Positions 35,403 through 44,260 of a stretch of DNA of 64,000 bases are shown here, piece by piece (position 1 is the first letter of the stretch; the number at the start of each line of letters is the position of its first letter). A program made the translations under genes and the position numbers. Under the pieces are notes generated by a model, which made no database searches, was not told where the DNA came from, and was given only the letters and a program-made list of their open reading frames with translations. The DNA comes from Archangium lipolyticum (GTDB lineage Bacteria > Myxococcota > Myxococcia > Myxococcales > Myxococcaceae), in the NCBI RefSeq assembly GCF_024623785.1, contig NZ_JANKBZ010000008.1, positions 248,001 through 312,000 on the forward strand. Reading direction: 5' to 3'.

Positions 35403-35607
35403 GTCGGGAGCCTCGGAAGGCCGCGGAGCATAGCTGTCCGAACCGCCCTCCCGTCACCCGCGTCGGCCCGGGTGTGCAGCCCCCTGCACGACTCCCCCTC
35501 CTCGCCTCGGAACTTCGGGGGGTTGCGCGGAAGGCACACGGGTTGCTCTCCCAGGCACGGGCCCCCCGCTCTGTGCAGCGGGCCCCCATCCAGAGGAGAA
35601 TCCCCCC

Positions 35608-36414
35608 ATGCGAATTCCTGCCTGCCTCGCCCTCGTCATCCTCTCCACCGCCTGCGGCAAGGAGCCGCCCACGAAGGAGGAGATCGAAGACGCCCGCGCT
35701 CGCGTGGACCTCGCGGTGCTCGCGGCCAACCAGGTGCGCGTGGCGCTCGAGGTGCTCGGAATCCTGCCCGTCTATACCTGCGGTGAGTCACGGCGCACCT
35801 TCGTGGGCCGGGCCGCCGAGGGCGCCCGCACGAAGGTGGCCTGTGTCACCGCCACCGCCGAGGCCCTGGACGACTCCTCGGACGCGGTGGTGCTCTCCTT
35901 CCCCGACACGGGCTGCACCGTGGGCGGGCGCACCGTGTCCGGGCACAGCTCCTTCATCTACAAGGGCGGAGAGGACCGGATGGATGTCTTCGCGGAGCTC
36001 CGCGAGCTGAAGGTGGACGGACAGCCGCTCCAGGCCAAGGTGGGCTACGGCACCTGCAGCGACGAGAAGCGCTTCTGGGCCGAGAGCACTGGCGACCTGC
36101 CGGGCCGGGCGAGCAGCAGCTACAGCGTGAACGCGAACGTGGGCGTGCGCGATGGGGTTCCGATCTTCGGCGGCACCACGCTCGTGCTCAACGGGCCGGG
36201 CGAGGTGACCGGCTCCCTGGGCACGGACCGCGTCACCTTCTCCGAGCTGCAGTACGAGGTGGGTGAGTATCTCCCCAAGAAGGGCGAGGCCCTCATCGAG
36301 ACGGCCAAGGGCCACCAGGTGCGGGTCAACTTCAGCGAGGTGCTGTGGCGCCTGGGCAAGGTGGAGGTGGAGATCGACGACCGGGCGCCCATCACCGTGC
36401 CCGTCATCCGCTGA
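35608..36414 (+). CDS. Lipoprotein of unknown function
   Basis: A 268-residue lipoprotein: signal MRIPACLALVILSTAC with lipobox LSTAC. The mature protein has a short helix (TKEEIEDARARVDLAVLAANQ) and then a beta-rich body with several cysteines (VYTCGESRR, KVACVTAT, DTGCTVGG, YGTCSDEK), probably disulfide-paired in the periplasm. AGAGGAGAA precedes the ATG. No family is recognised. It is the first gene of a plus-strand run leading to the PHA-synthase-like gene, but a functional link is not implied. Confidence 0.8.
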   Translation: MRIPACLALVILSTACGKEPPTKEEIEDARARVDLAVLAANQVRVALEVLGILPVYTCGESRRTFVGRAAEGARTKVACVTATAEALDDSSDAVVLSFPDTGCTVGGRTVSGHSSFIYKGGEDRMDVFAELRELKVDGQPLQAKVGYGTCSDEKRFWAESTGDLPGRASSSYSVNANVGVRDGVPIFGGTTLVLNGPGEVTGSLGTDRVTFSELQYEVGEYLPKKGEALIETAKGHQVRVNFSEVLWRLGKVEVEIDDRAPITVPVIR

Positions 36415-36438
36415 GCCCGATGAGGTAGATTGCGCGGT

Positions 36439-36876
36439 ATGACCGCCCCAGACTCCCGCCCCACCCCTGGAATGCTCGCCCGTGCCCTGAAGACGGTCGG
36501 GCGGCTCACCAGCTCCGAGACCCGCTCGGGCAAGGTCTTCGCGAAGGCCGAGCAGGGTCTCACCCAGGTAGCCGCCCGCCTCGCCGAGAGCCCCACCTTC
36601 CTTCGCCTCAGCGGCGGACTGATGCGCCGGGGCTTCTCCCTGCAGATCCGCCGCACCTCGGTGATGGAGAAGACGCTGCACTCGCTGCGCGTGCCCACCG
36701 CCTCCGAGGTCGAGGTCCTGCGCGACCAGCTCCGCCGCATGGGCGACCAGGTGGAGGCGCTCGGCTCGCAGCTTGAGCACGTCGTCGAGCTGTTGGAGCG
36801 CCAGGAGCAGCAGTCGGCTCCCACCCCCAACGCCCCCTCCGCTCCCCGCCGGCGCCGGACCAGCGCCGCCCGATAG
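36439..36876 (+). CDS. PhaE-like/phasin-like coiled-coil protein
   Basis: A 145-residue protein with helical N-terminal part (LARALKTVGRLTSSETRSGK) and a C-terminal coiled coil whose start, RVPTASEVEVLRDQLRRMGD, resembles the end of class III PHA-synthase subunit PhaE and PHA-granule proteins; the tail is Pro/Arg-rich. There is no signal peptide. It lies upstream of a TetR regulator and a PhaC-type protein, which supports a role with that enzyme, either as an activating subunit or as a granule-surface protein. It is much shorter than typical PhaE (about 350), so the equivalence is tentative. Confidence 0.65.
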   Translation: MTAPDSRPTPGMLARALKTVGRLTSSETRSGKVFAKAEQGLTQVAARLAESPTFLRLSGGLMRRGFSLQIRRTSVMEKTLHSLRVPTASEVEVLRDQLRRMGDQVEALGSQLEHVVELLERQEQQSAPTPNAPSAPRRRRTSAAR

Positions 36877-36888
36877 CGCGCCCGGACC

Positions 36889-37485
36889 ATGCCCCGTACG
36901 CCCCAGCAGTACCAGCAACTGAAGGAGGAGCGGAGGAGCGCGCTGCTGAAAGCCGCCCGCGAGGTCTTCGCTCGCCGGGGACTGGCGGCCACCAAGATGG
37001 CGGACCTCGCCGCCGCGGCGGGGATCAGCTACGGGCTCGTCTACCACTACTTCCCGGACAAGGAGTCCGTGTTCGCCACACTCGTAGAGGAGGCGATCCA
37101 GGACGGCATCCGGAACCTCACCGAGGAGCGGCAGGGGCCCGGCACCCCCTGGGAGCAGCTCCAGCGGTTCTGCACCCGGATGTTGGAGTACATCCGGGAT
37201 GAGCCCTCGCTGCCGCTCATCCTCGTCCAGGCGCACGCCAGCGAGAGCATCCCCGCCCCGGTCGAGCAGGCCCTGGAGCGCTATACCACCCAGTTCTTCC
37301 AGCAACTGGTGGAGCTCATCGAGGCCGGACAGCGCGAGGGGCAGATCGTGAAGCTCCCCGCCGCGGAGCTCGCGCGGCTCCTGTTGTCCACCGTGCAGGG
37401 GCTCGCGCTGACGCAGGTGCTCCCCCGGCCGGGCAATGCCCCGTTCCCGGCCACCGATACCGTGCTCCGGCTCTTCAGGCCCTGA
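36889..37485 (+). CDS. TetR/AcrR-family transcriptional regulator
   Basis: A 198-residue repressor-type protein. The N-terminal helix-turn-helix is clear: LLKAAREVFARRGLAATKMA then DLAAAAGISYGLVYHYFPDKESVFATLVEEA. The C-terminal ligand and dimer domain (about 60-198) is all-helical and variable. It starts 12 bp after the PhaE-like gene and ends 57 bp before the PhaC-like gene, so it probably regulates this cluster. The inducer is unknown. The gap after it contains GGGGCGCCCC, a perfect 10-bp palindrome near 37491, which may be an operator. Confidence 0.93.
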   Translation: MPRTPQQYQQLKEERRSALLKAAREVFARRGLAATKMADLAAAAGISYGLVYHYFPDKESVFATLVEEAIQDGIRNLTEERQGPGTPWEQLQRFCTRMLEYIRDEPSLPLILVQAHASESIPAPVEQALERYTTQFFQQLVELIEAGQREGQIVKLPAAELARLLLSTVQGLALTQVLPRPGNAPFPATDTVLRLFRP

Positions 37486-37542
37486 CACACAGGGGCGCCC
37501 CGCCGCGCTATGGTAGGGGCTCCTGCTTCCCGGAGTCCTCCC

Positions 37543-38673
37543 GTGAATAGGCCCGCCCAAGCCTTCCAGCGGATCCGCTCGTTCGTCTCGTCCCAGGTCG
37601 ATGTCTCGCGCTCGCTCGCGCAGGCCCTGCAGGACCGCTCCATCAACCCCTACCCGTACCTCAAGCCCTTCATCGAGAAGGCCGCCGGCGTCCGCGAGCC
37701 CCCCATCAGCCCCACGCCGCACTCGGTGGTGTACACGCGCGGCAGCATGCGCCTGTTGCGCTACGCCGCGCCCCGGCGCCGCCACCGCACGCCCATCCTC
37801 TTCGTCTACTCGCTCATCAACCGCTGGTACATCCTCGACTTCCTGCCCGGGCGCAGCCTCATCGAGTACCTCACCCGCCAGGGGTATGACGTCTACGCCA
37901 TCGACTGGGGCACCGCCGGCCCGGACGAGCAGAACCTCAGCTGGAGCGAGCTGCTCGGCGGCCACCTGCGCACCGCCGTGCGCTGGACGCTGCGCGTGAG
38001 CGGCAGCGAGGACCTGACGCTCTACGGCTACTGCATGGGTGGCACCATGGCGCTGGCCTACACGGCCCTCTACCCCGAGGGCGTGCGCAACCTCGTGGTG
38101 CAGGCCACCCCCGTGGACTTCAGCAAGGGCGGCATCTACTCGCTGTGGACGCAGCAGCGGCACTTCGACGTGGACTCGCTGGTGGACGCCTACGGCAACG
38201 TGCCCACCTACGTGCTGGAGAGCGGCTTCTTCATGGCCGGCCCCGTCCAGCGCATCACCAAGTGGCTCGACGTGTGCCGGCAGATCGATGACCCGGGCTT
38301 CGTCACCACCTTCCTCGCGCTGGAGCGCTGGGGCTCCGATGCCGTGCCGTTCCCCGGTGAGGTGTACCGGCAGTACATCCGTGACTGCTACCAGCAGAAC
38401 CTCTTCTGCCAGAACCGCATGGAGGTGGGGGGCGAGCGCGTGGACCTGGGCAGCATCCCCTGCCCCGTGCTCAACATCATCGCGGAGCAGGACAACATCG
38501 CTCCGCCGGCCATGAGCGAGCCGCTGCCGGACCTGGTGAAGGAGTGCGAGACGATGCGCTTCCCGGTGGGCCACATCGGCCTGTCGGCTTCCAGCAAGGC
38601 GCCGGTGAAGGTCTGGCCGCGCATCGCCGCCTGGATCGGGCAGCGCTCGCGGCCGATGGAGGGAGGAGAATGA
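37543..38673 (+). CDS. Class III poly(3-hydroxyalkanoate) synthase-like protein (PhaC)
   Basis: A 376-residue alpha/beta-hydrolase of PhaC type. The lipase-like box is YGYCMGGTMA with Cys164 replacing the usual serine, as in PHA synthases; the acid and base are in IIAEQDNIAPP and FPVGHIGLSASSKA. FVYSLINRWYILDFLPGRS and YDVYAIDWGTAGPDE are PhaC signatures. The GTG at 37543 is chosen because GGAG lies 8 bases upstream; ATG 37510 is an alternative. Length suits class III PhaC (about 360), which needs a partner PhaE; the small coiled-coil protein upstream could serve. The stop overlaps the next gene (ATGA). Confidence 0.87.
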   Translation: MNRPAQAFQRIRSFVSSQVDVSRSLAQALQDRSINPYPYLKPFIEKAAGVREPPISPTPHSVVYTRGSMRLLRYAAPRRRHRTPILFVYSLINRWYILDFLPGRSLIEYLTRQGYDVYAIDWGTAGPDEQNLSWSELLGGHLRTAVRWTLRVSGSEDLTLYGYCMGGTMALAYTALYPEGVRNLVVQATPVDFSKGGIYSLWTQQRHFDVDSLVDAYGNVPTYVLESGFFMAGPVQRITKWLDVCRQIDDPGFVTTFLALERWGSDAVPFPGEVYRQYIRDCYQQNLFCQNRMEVGGERVDLGSIPCPVLNIIAEQDNIAPPAMSEPLPDLVKECETMRFPVGHIGLSASSKAPVKVWPRIAAWIGQRSRPMEGGE

Positions 38674-39569
38674 ACGAAGTGCGAGCACGGGAAGACGGAG
38701 CCCGGGTCCGGGAAGGTTCCCTCCGGCTGCGCGATGGGCGCCGGCTGGCGTACGTCGAGTCCGGGAACCTGGAGGGCCTTCCCGTCATCTTCATTCACGG
38801 CAATCCCGGCTCCCGCTACATGCGGCACCCGGACGACGAGCTCACGGCGAGCCTGGGCGTGCGGCTCATCACCCCGGACCGTCCCGGCTACGGGCTGTCC
38901 GACTTCCAGCGGGGACGCACGCTGCTGGACATGCCGTCGGACATCGAGCAGCTGGCCAACGCGCTGGGGCTGGGCCGCTTCGCCGTCATGGGCGTGTCCG
39001 CGGGAGGCCCCTACGTGGCGGCCTGCGCGTACCGCCTGGGCGAGCGGCTCACGGGAGCGGCCATCATCTCCGGCTCCGCGCCCTTCAACCGCAGCGGGGC
39101 CGTGGAAGGCGTCAACCGGGACTACCGCACCGCCTACGCCCTGGCCACCTGGCCGCACTGGCTGCTACAGCCCATCATGACCCTCCACGACAGGTCCGTG
39201 CGCCGCCGGCCGGACAGGGCCCTCGCGGCGGTGCTCGCGCACTGCTCCGCGGATGACCGCGCCGTGCTGTCGGACCCGCTCATCGGCGCGCAGGTGCAGG
39301 GCTTCCGCGTCGAGGCCACGCGCCAGGGCGTGCAGGGCATGGCGCGGGAGGCCCGGCTGCTCACCACCCCCTGGGGCTTCCCACTCGGGGACATCCGCGT
39401 GCCGGTGCACCTCTGGTACTGGGAGGGAGACTCCATCGTGCCGCAGCAGATGGGGCGCTACCTGCACGCGCGTATCCCCCACACGGTGCCCCACTTCCTG
39501 CCGGGTGGAGGGCACTTCTCCATCTATACGCATTGGAAGGACATCCTCAGGGAGCTCGTCCTCCGCTAG
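38670..39569 (+). CDS. Alpha/beta-hydrolase
   Basis: A 299-residue serine hydrolase: oxyanion segment FIHGNPGSRY, nucleophile GVSAGGPYV, acid in WEGDSIVPQQM and the base in LPGGGHFSIYTHW. ITPDRPGYGLSDFQ is typical of haloalkane dehalogenase/epoxide hydrolase-like relatives. Its ATG overlaps the PhaC stop by 4 bp after GGAGGAG, so it is translated with PhaC. A role in releasing hydroxyacids or CoA esters near PHA metabolism is possible but not shown. Cytoplasmic, no signal peptide. Confidence 0.9.
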   Translation: MNEVRAREDGARVREGSLRLRDGRRLAYVESGNLEGLPVIFIHGNPGSRYMRHPDDELTASLGVRLITPDRPGYGLSDFQRGRTLLDMPSDIEQLANALGLGRFAVMGVSAGGPYVAACAYRLGERLTGAAIISGSAPFNRSGAVEGVNRDYRTAYALATWPHWLLQPIMTLHDRSVRRRPDRALAAVLAHCSADDRAVLSDPLIGAQVQGFRVEATRQGVQGMAREARLLTTPWGFPLGDIRVPVHLWYWEGDSIVPQQMGRYLHARIPHTVPHFLPGGGHFSIYTHWKDILRELVLR

Positions 39570-39579
39570 CGTAGGGGGC

Positions 39580-40845
39580 GTGAGCGACGACACTTCCCTG
39601 CCAGCGTTCCGCACCGTGCCCCGCACGGGCGTCATCTACGTCACCGCAGAGGCCATGCGCCGGGGCTACCGAGGTGGAGACCCCGAGTGGTGCAACCTCG
39701 GCCAGGGCCAGCCCGAGACGGGCGAGCTTCCCAACTCGCCCCCCCGCGTCAGCAGCGTCACGGTGGACGTGAACGACCTGGAGTACGCCCCCGTGGCCGG
39801 CCTCTGGGAGGTGCGCGAGGCCATCGCCTCCCTCTACAACCGGCTCTACCGGCGCGGCCTGCCCAGCCAGTACAGCGCGGAGAACGTCTCCCTCTCCGGC
39901 GGTGGCCGGGCCGCCCTCACCCGCGCCGCGGCCAGCCTCGGTTCCGTCAACCTCGGCCACTTCCTCCCGGACTACACCGCCTACGAGGAGCTGCTGGACG
40001 TCTTCAAGGCCTTCACCTCCATCCCCATCCTCCTGGAGGGCGAGCGCGGCTACGCCTTCACCCACGAGGATCTGCGCCGTGAAATCCAGGGCCGGGGCCT
40101 GTCCGCCCTCCTCTTCTCCAACCCCTGCAACCCCACCGGCAAGCTGGTGCAGGGCGAGGAGCTCGCGCGCTGGGTGTCCGTGGCCCGGGAGCTGGAGTGC
40201 GGCCTGCTCATCGACGAGTTCTACTCGCACTACATCTGGACGGGCCGCCCCGGCCAGCTCCCCGTGGAGAGCGCCGCCCGCTACGTGGAGGACGTCAACA
40301 AGGATACCGTCGTCCTCTTCGACGGCTTCACCAAGAACTGGCGCTACCCGGGCTGGCGCATGACGTGGACGATTGGCCCCCGCCAGGTCATCGACGCGGT
40401 GTCCAGCGCGGGCAGCTTCCTGGACGGCGGCGGCAGCCGGCCCCTGCAGCGCGCGGCCATTCCCCTCCTGGACGAGCAGGCGGTGGTGAAGGAGACGCTG
40501 GCCATCAACCACCACTTCCGCGAGAAGCGCGACCGCTTCCACTCGCGCCTGGAGCGGTTGGGCATCCGCACGGACCGCCCGCCCGATGGCACCTTCTATG
40601 TCTGGGGCAATGTCTCCGGACTGCCTCCGCCCCTCAACGATGGCATGGGCTTCTTCCGCGCCGCGCTCGACCAGAAGATCATCACCGTGCCCGGCGAGTT
40701 CTTCGACGTGAACCCGGGCAAGCGGCGCGCCCGCCCCTCGCGCTTCCGCAGCTACGTGCGCCTGTCCTTCGGCCCCTCCATGGAGGTGCTGGAGAAGGCG
40801 CTGGGCCGGCTGGAGGCGATGGTGCTGCGCTACACCGCCGGCTGA
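39580..40845 (+). CDS. PLP-dependent aminotransferase, class I/II
   Basis: A 421-residue fold-type I aminotransferase. Features are NLGQGQPETGELPNSP, YAPVAGLWEVREAIASLY, the SNPCNPTGKLV motif, IDEFYSHYIW with the PLP-binding aspartate, FDGFTKNWRYPGWRMTW with the Schiff-base lysine, and SRFRSYVRLSFG with the carboxylate-binding arginine. The GTG at 39580 follows a G-rich stretch (AGGGGG) that is very close to the start, so the start is less certain. It lies 10 bp after the hydrolase gene. The amino donor and acceptor cannot be read from the sequence. Confidence 0.9.
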   Translation: MSDDTSLPAFRTVPRTGVIYVTAEAMRRGYRGGDPEWCNLGQGQPETGELPNSPPRVSSVTVDVNDLEYAPVAGLWEVREAIASLYNRLYRRGLPSQYSAENVSLSGGGRAALTRAAASLGSVNLGHFLPDYTAYEELLDVFKAFTSIPILLEGERGYAFTHEDLRREIQGRGLSALLFSNPCNPTGKLVQGEELARWVSVARELECGLLIDEFYSHYIWTGRPGQLPVESAARYVEDVNKDTVVLFDGFTKNWRYPGWRMTWTIGPRQVIDAVSSAGSFLDGGGSRPLQRAAIPLLDEQAVVKETLAINHHFREKRDRFHSRLERLGIRTDRPPDGTFYVWGNVSGLPPPLNDGMGFFRAALDQKIITVPGEFFDVNPGKRRARPSRFRSYVRLSFGPSMEVLEKALGRLEAMVLRYTAG

Positions 40846-41024
40846 CCCGCGCGTGTCCTCCCGCCCGCTGACCGGGCGGGCCTGGACCCGCATCACGTTT
40901 TTCGTCCGTCACATCTTCGCCGCCCATCACAAAAATCAGCTCGGGAACTCCAATCCTGACGAGTGGCAAGGAACGCATCCCGCGCCGGCCACTCATCAAT
41001 CCCACACAATTGGAGCATTCCAAG

Positions 41025-42575
41025 ATGAGTATGATGAGGTGGAACGAGGACGAGGCTCGGCGGCTGGTCCTCGGGCAGCTGGTGTCGCTGGTGGACGGTG
41101 TGCGGACGCTCGCCATCCGCACCCAACAGGGCAAATTCCGCAAGCACGAGCCCATCACCGTCTTCCGCCCCCAGACGCTCCAGGAGCTGATGGGCCAGGT
41201 GGAGGAGGAGCTGAAGAAGCTCGCCACCGAGCACGGCGAGCTCCGGGACTTCGCCGACGCGATGCGCGCCCTGTTGCACCGGCTCCCCGACACCAGCCCC
41301 CGCGAGATGTACGACGCGGTGATGGACGCCTCGGAGCAGTGGCTCGGCGACGTGGCGGACGAGGACACCGATGGCCTGCGCTCCGACTCGCAGCACCCCA
41401 CGCAGCTCGAGGAGGTGTCGCTCCTCATCGACGACCTGCGCCGCGAGCGCCGCAAGCCCACCCGGCGCGAGAAGCTGGCCATCCACATGGCGCACGAGGA
41501 GCTCGCCAATGGCTCCCGGTTGCAGCTGCCCTACAAGCCCCTGCCCATCCCCGGCTTCGGCGACACGCAGACGTACATGTCCGTGACCGACCCGGGCGAG
41601 GGCCACATCGCGGGCACCACCACGCGCGAGGAGTGGATGCGCGGCGTGCTCGTGCACGTGGAGCACCTGGAGCGCGGACACCAGGACCGCGAGTCGGTGG
41701 AGTCCTACCGGATTCCCCGCATCCTCAACGTGGCCAAGGTGCGGCTGCACGTGGCCGGCCGCGCGCCCGTCACCAGCTTCATCGGGCGGCCCATGTTCGA
41801 CAGCGGCAAGTTCCACCTGGACCTGTGGAAGACGGTGCAGACCATGGCCGGCACCTGCACCGCCATGTTCCAGCTGGGCGTGGCCGAGTGCAAGGTGGCC
41901 ATGGAGCGCATGACGGCCTCGCAGATCATCGAGTTCATGCGCGGCCTGCGCGGCAACATCCTGCGTGACGCGCGCACCCAGCTGCTGTCCGCGGCCTTCA
42001 ACCTCAACTCGCCCATCCTGGATGACCGCGACGGTGGCACGCGGCTCGTCACCGGCCGGCGGGAGATCGGCCTGCTGGGCATCGAGCTCGTCAAGGCAGG
42101 GGGCTTCGACAAGGTCACCTGGGACGGCTCGACGGACACGTACCCCAGCGTCCCGGTGATGGAGCAGCTCACCCATGCCGAGGCGCTGGAGCTGGTGCAC
42201 CGGGCACACGAGCGCGGGCTGCGCACCTACTTCTCCGCCGGCTTCCGCTTCCCCCACATCCCGCTGGCCGTCTACACCGGCGTGGACGGGGTGGGCATCG
42301 GCGGCGCGCAGATCCTCCGGTACATGGACTCGAGGACCGGCTACCACGGCCCCTTCCAACCGGAGAACATCTCGCGCATCCTCGCCATCCGCGACGAGGC
42401 CGCCCGCAGCCCCCTGGGCCGCGCCGCCGCCCAGCTCGCCCGGCTCGACTGGCTGTCCTCCCAGCGCCGCCTGGATGACCGCCAGGAGCAGTTCCGCATC
42501 GAGCTCTACGAGGCCCTGTCCCGCCAGCAGGTGGACGGCCTCCTGGAAGACACCGACGCCCGGTCCGCCGCCTGA
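41025..42575 (+). CDS. Uncharacterised protein with possible C-terminal barrel domain
   Basis: A 516-residue soluble protein that I do not recognise. The ATG at 41025 follows TTGGAGCATTCCAAG with a good ribosome site. The N-terminal 170 residues are helical and charged (EEARRL-like start, then TLQELMGQVEEELKKL and RRERRKPTRREKLAIHMAHE). The centre (about 180-330) has GFGDTQTYMSV, RILNVAKVRLHVAGR and IGRPMFDSGKFHLDLWKTVQ. The last 180 residues alternate strands and helices (GIELVKAGGFDKVTWDGS, ALELVHRAHERGLRTYFSAG, YTGVDGVGIGGAQILRY), which resembles a TIM-barrel phosphate-binding half. No signal or membrane segment. The 179 bp upstream show no clear promoter. Confidence 0.8.
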   Translation: MSMMRWNEDEARRLVLGQLVSLVDGVRTLAIRTQQGKFRKHEPITVFRPQTLQELMGQVEEELKKLATEHGELRDFADAMRALLHRLPDTSPREMYDAVMDASEQWLGDVADEDTDGLRSDSQHPTQLEEVSLLIDDLRRERRKPTRREKLAIHMAHEELANGSRLQLPYKPLPIPGFGDTQTYMSVTDPGEGHIAGTTTREEWMRGVLVHVEHLERGHQDRESVESYRIPRILNVAKVRLHVAGRAPVTSFIGRPMFDSGKFHLDLWKTVQTMAGTCTAMFQLGVAECKVAMERMTASQIIEFMRGLRGNILRDARTQLLSAAFNLNSPILDDRDGGTRLVTGRREIGLLGIELVKAGGFDKVTWDGSTDTYPSVPVMEQLTHAEALELVHRAHERGLRTYFSAGFRFPHIPLAVYTGVDGVGIGGAQILRYMDSRTGYHGPFQPENISRILAIRDEAARSPLGRAAAQLARLDWLSSQRRLDDRQEQFRIELYEALSRQQVDGLLEDTDARSAA

Positions 42576-42605
42576 GACGCCCCACTCCCCCTTGAAGAAC
42601 CGCAG

Positions 42606-42680
42606 TGCCCGCCGGGCGCGAGCCCGAGCAACTGGTCCGATGATCGGACCAGTTCGCGCGAAGCGCGCCCGGCGGGCGCA
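42606..42680. repeat. Nested inverted-repeat element
   Basis: Outer 14-bp perfect arms GCCCGCCGGGCGCG (42607-42620) and CGCGCCCGGCGGGC (42664-42677) enclose a 25-bp palindrome with 12-bp arms, AACTGGTCCGAT-G-ATCGGACCAGTT (42630-42654). Short TTGAA/TTCAA arms flank it further out (about 42592 and 42688). There is no T-run, so it is not a standard terminator. It separates the unknown gene from zwf. It could be a mobile REP-like element or an operator. Confidence 0.75.
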
Positions 42681-42734
42681 TCCCCCTTTCAAGAGCACCC
42701 GAGGAGGGCGCTCATCTCCCTGGAGAGACACCCG

Positions 42735-44255
42735 ATGCAGACCGCCGCCGTGACCCTGGAGGAGCCGCGATATACGGAAGCCATCGCTACCGTCCGGGCC
42801 GAACCGTGCACCTTCGTGCTCTTCGGCGCGTCCGGAGACCTGGCCCGGCGCAAGCTCCTGCCCGCGCTCTATCACCTCGCCCTGGAGGGGCACCTGCCCC
42901 CGGAATCCGCCATCATCGGCGCGGCGCTCCCAGTAATGAGCACCGAGCAGTTCCGCGCCAGCATGCGCGAGGCCATCGAGTGCGCTCCCGGGGCCCGCCC
43001 GGTGGACGAGGCCGCCTGGCGCACCTTCTCGCGCAGGCTCCACTACCTGTCCATGGATCTCTCCAGCGCCGAGGACTACCGGCGCCTGGGGCACATGCTC
43101 GAGCGCGTGGACCGCGAGCATGGCACGCACGGCAACCGCGTCTTCTACCTGTCGCTCGCGCCCACGCTCCACGCGCAGACGGTGCACCACCTGGGCGAGA
43201 CCGGGCTCACGCACGGCCGGGGCTGGGCGCGGCTCGTGGTGGAGAAGCCCTTCGGAACGGACCTGGAGACGGCCCGGTCCCTCAACCGGCACATCCACCG
43301 CTACCTCGACGAGTCGCGCGTGTACCGGATGGACCACTACCTGGGGAAGGAGATGGTCCAGAACCTGCTCGTGCTGCGCTTCGCCAACCGCATCTTCGAG
43401 CCGCTGTGGGACCGCGGGCACATCGACCACGTGCAGATAACGAACGCCGAGACGGTGGGCGTGGAAGGGCGTGGCGGCTACTACGAGAAGGCGGGCGTGG
43501 TGCGTGACATGCTTCAGAACCACCTGCTCCAGGTGCTCGCGCTCGTGGCCATGGAGCCCCCTTCGAGCCTTTCGCCGGAGGCGGTGCACGACGCGAAGAT
43601 GGAGGTGATGGCGGCGGCGCGTGCCTTCTCGCCCGAGCGCATCCGCACCGAGTGCGTGCGCGGCCAGTACGGCCCGGGGCTCCTCGGTGGACAGCTCGTG
43701 CCCGGCTACCGGCAGGAGCCGGGCGTCGCCCCCGACTCGCGCACCGAGACCTTCGCGATGCTGACGATGCGCTTCGACAACCCACGCTGGGCCGGCGTGC
43801 CCTTCTACGTGCGCTCCGGGAAGCGGCTGTCCCAGCGGCTCACCGAGGTGGTGGTCCAGTTCAAGGAGGGGCCGCTGGGCCGGGGCTCTCCCAACCAGCT
43901 CCACCTCCGCATCCAGCCCGACGAGGGCATCGCCCTGCGCTTCGCCACGAAGGCACCGGGACGGGCTGCGCACCCCCATGAAGTGGCCCTGGACTTCCGC
44001 TATGGGAACACCTTTGGCACCCGGCTCGCCGAGGCCTACGAGCGCCTGCTGCTGGACTGCATGCTCGGCGTCTCCACGCACTACGTGCGCAACGACCTGG
44101 TCGAGCGCGGCTGGGAGCTCATGATGCCCCTGCTGGAGGCCTGGGGCTCCAAGCGCGACGAGGTGCCCCTGCACACCTACGCCGCGGGAACGTGGGGCCC
44201 CACCGCCGCGAGCGGCCTGTTGGAGGCCAACGGCCGGCGCTGGAGCGGATGCTGA
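42735..44255 (+). CDS. zwf: Glucose-6-phosphate 1-dehydrogenase
   Basis: A 506-residue enzyme oxidising glucose 6-phosphate to 6-phosphogluconolactone with NADP(+), the entry to the oxidative pentose-phosphate pathway. FGASGDLARRKLLPALYHLA is the dinucleotide site, RMDHYLGKEMVQNLLVLRFAN the active-site signature (catalytic His and substrate Lys), and VEKPFGTDLETARSLN the conserved Lys region. Length is standard. GGAGAG precedes the ATG. It follows the nested inverted repeat and converges with a regulator gene 5 bp away. Its NADPH would serve peroxide defence and biosynthesis. Confidence 0.97.
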   Translation: MQTAAVTLEEPRYTEAIATVRAEPCTFVLFGASGDLARRKLLPALYHLALEGHLPPESAIIGAALPVMSTEQFRASMREAIECAPGARPVDEAAWRTFSRRLHYLSMDLSSAEDYRRLGHMLERVDREHGTHGNRVFYLSLAPTLHAQTVHHLGETGLTHGRGWARLVVEKPFGTDLETARSLNRHIHRYLDESRVYRMDHYLGKEMVQNLLVLRFANRIFEPLWDRGHIDHVQITNAETVGVEGRGGYYEKAGVVRDMLQNHLLQVLALVAMEPPSSLSPEAVHDAKMEVMAAARAFSPERIRTECVRGQYGPGLLGGQLVPGYRQEPGVAPDSRTETFAMLTMRFDNPRWAGVPFYVRSGKRLSQRLTEVVVQFKEGPLGRGSPNQLHLRIQPDEGIALRFATKAPGRAAHPHEVALDFRYGNTFGTRLAEAYERLLLDCMLGVSTHYVRNDLVERGWELMMPLLEAWGSKRDEVPLHTYAAGTWGPTAASGLLEANGRRWSGC

Positions 44256-44260
44256 GCCCC

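Noticed and set aside
42606-42680. Nested hairpin as a Rho-independent terminator
   Set aside because: No T-run follows either strand's stem; a C-rich stretch follows on the plus strand.
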